From NCBI GenBank assembly GCA_944327105.1, contig CALVGN010000043.1, positions 1 through 39,816 of the forward strand: a DNA stretch of 39,816 bases, read 5' to 3'. The DNA comes from an uncultured Erysipelotrichaceae bacterium. Its GTDB lineage: Bacteria > Bacillota_I > Bacilli_A > Erysipelotrichales > Erysipelotrichaceae. This document shows positions 36,068 through 39,816 of the stretch, in pieces. Position numbers and translations under genes: made by a program. The notes under the pieces were generated by a model. That model was not told the DNA's origin and did not search any database. It was given only the letters and a program-made list of their open reading frames with translations. The stretch's first letter is position 1, and every line of letters begins with the position of its first letter.

Positions 36068-37300
36068 ATGAAAAAACATGGTTTGACCATTGGGATAATC
36101 ACGATTGCCTTGATTCTGATCTTTGGATTATTTGGTGGTTTTTACTATTATCTCAATTATGTATATATCCCGGATGGTTTGACCATGGATGGATATGATC
36201 ATATAGCGGATATTGGTCCCAACCATCAATACGTGGTCAATTATCCATCTTGCAATGATTATCAATGTGAATTGATCTATACCGGTTTTGCCAACGGATA
36301 TTTAAAGATCATGGAAACGAATGGTTCGACCATGGAAAGCATCACCATTGAGATCCATGATCTCAATGGTGATGTGGGATATATGGATTTGACGGATAAT
36401 ATCCATGATACCCATACCATGGAATTTGTGGACATGACCACCCATACCATCATTGATAAAGTTCAATTCAGTGATGATTTTTTAAGAATGTTAAGGCAGG
36501 ATTTTATCCAACAGGCGAGAAATGATGATCGCTATGCGAGTATCAGTTATACATCTGAATTTGTGGATGGTATCGCCATGGAAACGGTGGTTGAATCCAT
36601 ATCCTGGAATGATCCGATCATGGTCTTTACCAATGATTTCGGTTATGGGGAATTATCAGTCAGCAAAGACATGCGGTATTTTAATGATGCATTGAATTTC
36701 GCTTTATGTAATGAATCCATGGTTGAAACCATCCGATATGGATCCACACGTCGTGTGGATCCATATCGGAAATCCATCGTATTGATGGTGGCACCATCCT
36801 TAAACCGTTCGTTAGACGATCAGTGGATCGAATTATTGGACCACTATGGGGCATCGGCGACTTTTTATATGTATGGTTATGCCATGGAAGGCAATGATGA
36901 TCTGATCCGTTCTTTATTGAACCATAATATCGAATTGGGTTCATTGGGGATGTATGGTTCCATTGCGGATCTATCTGATCAACAAGCGGATGAAGAAATG
37001 TATGGTCCTTTACGGATATTAGAATCCATTTCTGATCATGGTGCGACCATGGAAACGTATCTGGATCTATCCAATACTTTGGATAATAGCGATTATCCCT
37101 TAACGGTGATCACGTGTGATGACTATATTACCAGTGTTGATGGTTTGACCAGTGCCATCAATGGATCTAGCGATTCGATGATCTACTTAGTCGTTCAGGA
37201 TAATGCATCGCTATTGACGGCCATGGAATCTTTGATCCCAACCATGATGGATCAAGGTTATCAATGGATCAGTGTCAGTGAAGCATTGAATATGAAATGA
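36068..37300 (+). CDS. Membrane-anchored protein with a degenerate polysaccharide-deacetylase (NodB-like) domain
   Basis: 410 residues. One N-terminal helix (IGIITIALILIFGLFGGFYYYL) anchors an extracellular protein. The middle (about 50-230) resembles the DUF3298-type domain found before NodB domains: LRMLRQDFIQQARND and WNDPIMVFTNDFGYGELSVS. The C-terminal part (about 240-410) follows the NodB plan: SIVLMVAPSLNRSLDDQWIELLDHYGASATFYMYGYAMEGNDDLIRSLLNHNIELGSLGMYG. However, the catalytic TFDDGP has become LMVAPS and the metal-binding HSxxH is replaced by LGMYG, so it should not bind metal or deacetylate. The FemX-like gene follows 16 nt later. It is rich in dyads (36079, 36175, 36322, 36786, 37039, 37141). 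Confidence 0.75.
   Translation: MKKHGLTIGIITIALILIFGLFGGFYYYLNYVYIPDGLTMDGYDHIADIGPNHQYVVNYPSCNDYQCELIYTGFANGYLKIMETNGSTMESITIEIHDLNGDVGYMDLTDNIHDTHTMEFVDMTTHTIIDKVQFSDDFLRMLRQDFIQQARNDDRYASISYTSEFVDGIAMETVVESISWNDPIMVFTNDFGYGELSVSKDMRYFNDALNFALCNESMVETIRYGSTRRVDPYRKSIVLMVAPSLNRSLDDQWIELLDHYGASATFYMYGYAMEGNDDLIRSLLNHNIELGSLGMYGSIADLSDQQADEEMYGPLRILESISDHGATMETYLDLSNTLDNSDYPLTVITCDDYITSVDGLTSAINGSSDSMIYLVVQDNASLLTAMESLIPTMMDQGYQWISVSEALNMK
36732..36770. repeat. Perfect 18-bp inverted repeat with 3-nt loop inside the NodB-like gene
   Basis: TCCGATATGGATCCACAC (36732-36749), loop GTC, exact reverse complement at 36753-36770. It encodes IRYGSTRRVDPYRKS. This is the longest such hairpin in the window, with 36 paired bases and no mismatch. 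Confidence 0.95.
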
Positions 37301-37315
37301 AAAGAGTAAACCAAT

Positions 37316-38545
37316 ATGTTAATGATCAAACCAATCGATGCCAGGATGCTGGATGACTTTGTCATCCAGCATCCCTATGGCCATTATATGAAAACCAGCA
37401 TGTGGGCGAATATCCAGAAAGACAATGGTTATGACCATGTATTTTTAGGTTTCTATGATCAAAATATCTTAGTCGCGACAGCGATGGTTTTGACCAAAAA
37501 ATCCTTGTTCGCCAATTATCATTATGTTCCGTTAGGCCCATGTGTGGATTATGAGGATGTGACATTGACTGGTTCAACCATTGATGCATTGGTGGATTAT
37601 TCAAAAAAAGCGAAAGTGGATTTTCTTAGGATCGATCCCAATGTTACCCGGATACAACGGGATATCAAAGGCAATGCGATCGAGGGTGGTATCAACCATG
37701 AAAATATTACCGCGTTATTGATATCGCATGGTTTTAACCATAAAGGCTATGGATATGCCTACAATGGTTCCTGGACCAATCGCTATACGTTGATCATCAA
37801 CCTGGATCAACCATTAAATGATGTGGTCAATCATTTTTCCAAACAACGCCTGAATAGTTTAAGACGTCATGATGTTATTGGTGTGACCACCCGTTTAGGG
37901 AATAAAAACGATTTAGATAGTTTATGTGAATTTGAAAAACAACTGGCTGCGATCCAGGGATTTCATCCGCACAGCAAGGAATTCTTTGAAAATTTATTGG
38001 ATACCTTTAGGGACAATGCCGTGTTGTATGTGACATCCATCGATTTAAATCAGATGATCGATGGTATAACCCGGGAAATCGAGAGTGGGAAATATCATAA
38101 AGATAAAGAAGCGTTAGCCAGTAAGCAGAATGAATTGCAAAAAGCCAAGACATTGATGGAGCAATATGGTTCCAACCCCGATATTGCGGTGGGCTTGTTT
38201 ATTCGCTTAGGTCATCAAAGTTGGGATCTATATACGTATAACCACAAAGCGTTTAATTTTGTCAAAGCGGTGGATAACCTGCATCGTTTTGCCATTGAAG
38301 ATATGCAAAACCATGGGGTGAAGGATTATGACATGTGTGGTTTCAGCGGTGTGGTGGATCGTAACGATCCATATTTTGGATTGTATGATTACAAAAAATC
38401 TTTTGGAAGTGAATTCATCGAACGGATCGGTGAGTTTGACTGGAATTTCCATCCGAAAAAGAAGGATTTGTGGTTCAAGTGGGACTATAACCTTCGGCGT
38501 GTGAAACGAAAACTGAATCGATTGAAATATTTGAAATCAAAATAG
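37316..38545 (+). CDS. FemX/FemAB-type peptidoglycan bridge aminoacyltransferase
   Basis: 409 residues. Two GNAT-like subdomains are visible: HPYGHYMKTSMWANIQKDNGYDHVFLGFYD with YHYVPLGPCVDYED, and FHPHSKEFFENLLDTF with LFIRLGHQSWDLYTYNHKAFNFVKAVDNLHRFAIEDM and YDMCGFSGVVDRNDPYFGLYDYKKSFG. A coiled-coil arm (about residues 255-285, REIESGKYHKDKEALASKQNELQKAK) matches the tRNA-binding arm of FemA/FemX. These enzymes add amino acids from aminoacyl-tRNA to lipid II to build the interpeptide bridge. ATG 37316 or ATG 37322 could be the start; neither has a strong ribosome site. Probably cotranscribed with the NodB-like gene. Confidence 0.92.
   Translation: MLMIKPIDARMLDDFVIQHPYGHYMKTSMWANIQKDNGYDHVFLGFYDQNILVATAMVLTKKSLFANYHYVPLGPCVDYEDVTLTGSTIDALVDYSKKAKVDFLRIDPNVTRIQRDIKGNAIEGGINHENITALLISHGFNHKGYGYAYNGSWTNRYTLIINLDQPLNDVVNHFSKQRLNSLRRHDVIGVTTRLGNKNDLDSLCEFEKQLAAIQGFHPHSKEFFENLLDTFRDNAVLYVTSIDLNQMIDGITREIESGKYHKDKEALASKQNELQKAKTLMEQYGSNPDIAVGLFIRLGHQSWDLYTYNHKAFNFVKAVDNLHRFAIEDMQNHGVKDYDMCGFSGVVDRNDPYFGLYDYKKSFGSEFIERIGEFDWNFHPKKKDLWFKWDYNLRRVKRKLNRLKYLKSK
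37344..37374. repeat. Perfect 14-bp inverted repeat with 3-nt loop at the start of the FemX gene
   Basis: GGATGCTGGATGAC (37344-37357), loop TTT, exact reverse complement 37361-37374. It encodes RMLDDFVIQHP, about 10 codons from the start. In mRNA it could slow early translation. Confidence 0.93.
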
Positions 38546-38633
38546 ATTGTAAGATGAATTGGAAACCTGTTAATAAAGCACCATGATGAGTGGAAAAATT
38601 CTTGACAGAGCAATCATCGGTTCGCATGCTATG

Positions 38634-38694
<61 letters not shown>

Positions 38695-38824
38695 CTAAAG
38701 GATAGTTTCATCTTTTCTGAATTTTTAATGTTCACAAAGCTATATTCGAGTTATTGAGTACGGGTATAGCTTTTTTCGTTGCAGGCTTGATTGTACGTTT
38801 TTGAAAATGCTGGAGGAACTAAAT

Positions 38825-39160
38825 ATGAGAAAATTATCTTTGTTAATTTCAATGTTTATCGCTGTTGAGCTTTGCAAACCGGTATTTGCAGAAGATTCCG
38901 AAATTACAGCTGGTGATTTAGAGGTTGGTGACATAAATTATCATGGGATCAGCTAAGTCCGATAAAGGTGAGTTATAAAGTAATACAGAAGATGGTACGT
39001 TATCTTGGATTGTAGTAGAGAATCATTATGGTAATGATGGTATAACTCTTCTCAGTGAATATATTCTGACTAGAAGCACATTTGCCACAGATACAGATTC
39101 ATGTGAAGTTTCGCATATAAGAAAGTGGTTACAGAACAATTTTTTTAGTTCACTTCGCAT
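38825..39160 (+). pseudogene. Broken exported DUF6273-type protein
   Basis: ATG 38825 (GGAGG upstream) opens a signal peptide MRKLSLLISMFIAVELCKPVFA, then AEDSEITAGDLEVGDINYHGIS and a stop at 38956 after 43 codons. In another frame from about 38985 the protein resumes as TLSWIVVENHYGNDGITLLSEYIL, then HIRKWLQNNFFSSL, which resembles the DUF6273 pattern (W.V..., TLLSE.IL, RKWLNN.F). A TAA precedes it in that frame. The right end is lost where recombinase DNA begins near 39165. It was probably a surface protein inactivated by a frameshift and by the neighbouring insertion. Confidence 0.6.
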
Positions 39161-39174
39161 AAAGCATGACAAGT

Positions 39175-39573
39175 TCAGACTTCGATGTACCCGACAAAAT
39201 TGTAGTAGATGTGGATGTCCCGTTCCTCATGGTTGTCCACCGTATATTTCTCGCTGATCTCAATCTTCTGGATGAGCCGCATGAGGGTGGGGCGATCCAG
39301 TTCCTGCAAATCGTAGTAGTCCTGCACCATGTCCAGCCATGCGTCTACGGTCTGTTCGTTTTCTCGGCTGGCTGCAAGCTGCTCCGTCAACTCCCGGCGG
39401 CGCTCCTGCTTTGCTTTTCGCTCGCCCTCATAACCTTTGAGAAGCTGGACACAGAGGATTTCCGGGATTTTTCCCAGCACCTTATCCTCGTAGGCGGACT
39501 GCACCAGCCGGTCAAGCTCCGGTAGCCGCCGGTCGATGGCGCTCAACTCCGCTTGGAACGTCCCAAACCCCAT
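39175..39573 (-). pseudogene. C-terminal fragment of a large serine recombinase
   Basis: 132 residues: ELDRLVQSAYEDKVLGKIPEILCVQLLKGYEGERKAKQERRRELTEQL, then LVQDYYDLQELDRPTLMRLIQKIEISEKYTV. This is the coiled-coil and C-terminal (DUF4368-like) end of TnpX/Tn4451-type resolvase/invertase proteins. The catalytic serine domain and zinc ribbon are absent. Upstream of ATG 39573 the frame loses coding character. GC content is clearly higher than the rest of the window, so the DNA came from another lineage, most likely a Clostridia conjugative or mobilisable element. Confidence 0.7.
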
Positions 39574-39702
39574 GATAAATAGTATTGTCCCTTTTCCACT
39601 TATGCCAACTTGATTTTATTCGTTTCTGCGATTATAATTATAATGTGCATTTATGCGGACGGCAAAATGCAGAGCAGACTTTATGAACCAGGAGATACGC
39701 CA

Positions 39703-39816
39703 ATGAAATATTTATCTGTAACGCAAACCGCTGAAAAATGGGGAATTTCTACCCGGAGAATACAGATATTGTGCAACGGAAACCGTATTCCCGGTGCAAT
39801 AAAAATTGGCAATCAG
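39703..39816 (+). CDS. Helix-turn-helix DNA-binding protein, cut by window edge
   Basis: The first 38 codons are visible. SVTQTAEKWGISTRRIQILC followed by NGNRIPGAIKIG is a MerR/excisionase-type winged HTH: helix, turn, recognition helix, then the RIPGA wing. Such proteins are common as small regulators or excisionases on integrative elements. AGGAG lies 8 nt before ATG 39703. An A/T-rich TATAATTATAAT stretch near 39635-39645 is a likely -10 region. Confidence 0.75.
   Translation, partial: MKYLSVTQTAEKWGISTRRIQILCNGNRIPGAIKIGNQ

Overview
The window looks like the chromosome of a Firmicute, most likely Erysipelotrichia-like. The evidence is moderate GC, gene pairs such as prfA-prmC-tsaC, tilS-hpt-ftsH and hslO-dusB, a T-box leader on lysS, a split ThrE exporter, and TGA used as an ordinary stop. 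The lineage is inferred from gene content, not proved. No rRNA, tRNA or CRISPR array was seen.

Layout. 1-691: broken ISL3-type transposase and the promoter of a MATE transporter. 692-3337: MATE pump and an orphan HipA-like kinase. 3338-6711 (minus strand): a GH13 alpha-glucosidase/amylase gene split by a complete IS200/IS605 element carrying tnpA and a TnpB nuclease. 6744-10189: split ThrE exporter, a CLC antiporter that looks like the fluoride clade, and an unknown secreted protein. 10388-12889: translation-factor operon prfA-prmC-tsaC. 13061-16523: PepV dipeptidase, HAD phosphatase, flavin-reductase-like protein and esterase. 16604-20000 (minus): a large Ig-like surface protein and a DPM1-like glycosyltransferase. 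20029-28972: a housekeeping run (ybaK, ychF, wecA/tagO-like, tilS, hpt, ftsH, rhomboid, hslO, dus). 29056-34124: iron-sulfur aldo/keto reductase, NYN-domain protein, and T-box-controlled lysS with an unusual C-terminal tRNA-binding domain. 34247-34970: PIN/RelB toxin-antitoxin pair. 35384-38545: hemolysin III protein, a degenerate polysaccharide-deacetylase-like protein and a FemX-type aminoacyltransferase. 38546-39816: accessory DNA with a GCAA repeat tract, a broken DUF6273 gene, the high-GC tail of a serine recombinase, and the start of an HTH gene.

The most unusual signal is not a gene. The 11-bp dyad TGGTNNNACCA occurs about 70 times in 40 kb, against roughly 0.6 expected for eight fixed bases. 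It lies in coding and intergenic DNA, next to genes on both strands, with almost any central triplet. It is missing from the stretches that look acquired (HipA/IS605, toxin-antitoxin, right-hand accessory end). The same DNA holds several much longer perfect inverted repeats (11-18 bp arms), again with a loop of exactly 3 nt, inside open reading frames. Together they suggest a lineage-specific, highly iterated short-loop hairpin system comparable in abundance to HIP1 of cyanobacteria.

Several genes (6744, 9245, 20000 minus, 20029, 35384, 36068) have a TATAAT-like box ending 6-7 nt before the start codon and no Shine-Dalgarno sequence, as expected for leaderless mRNAs. Others have strong AGGAGG-type sites.
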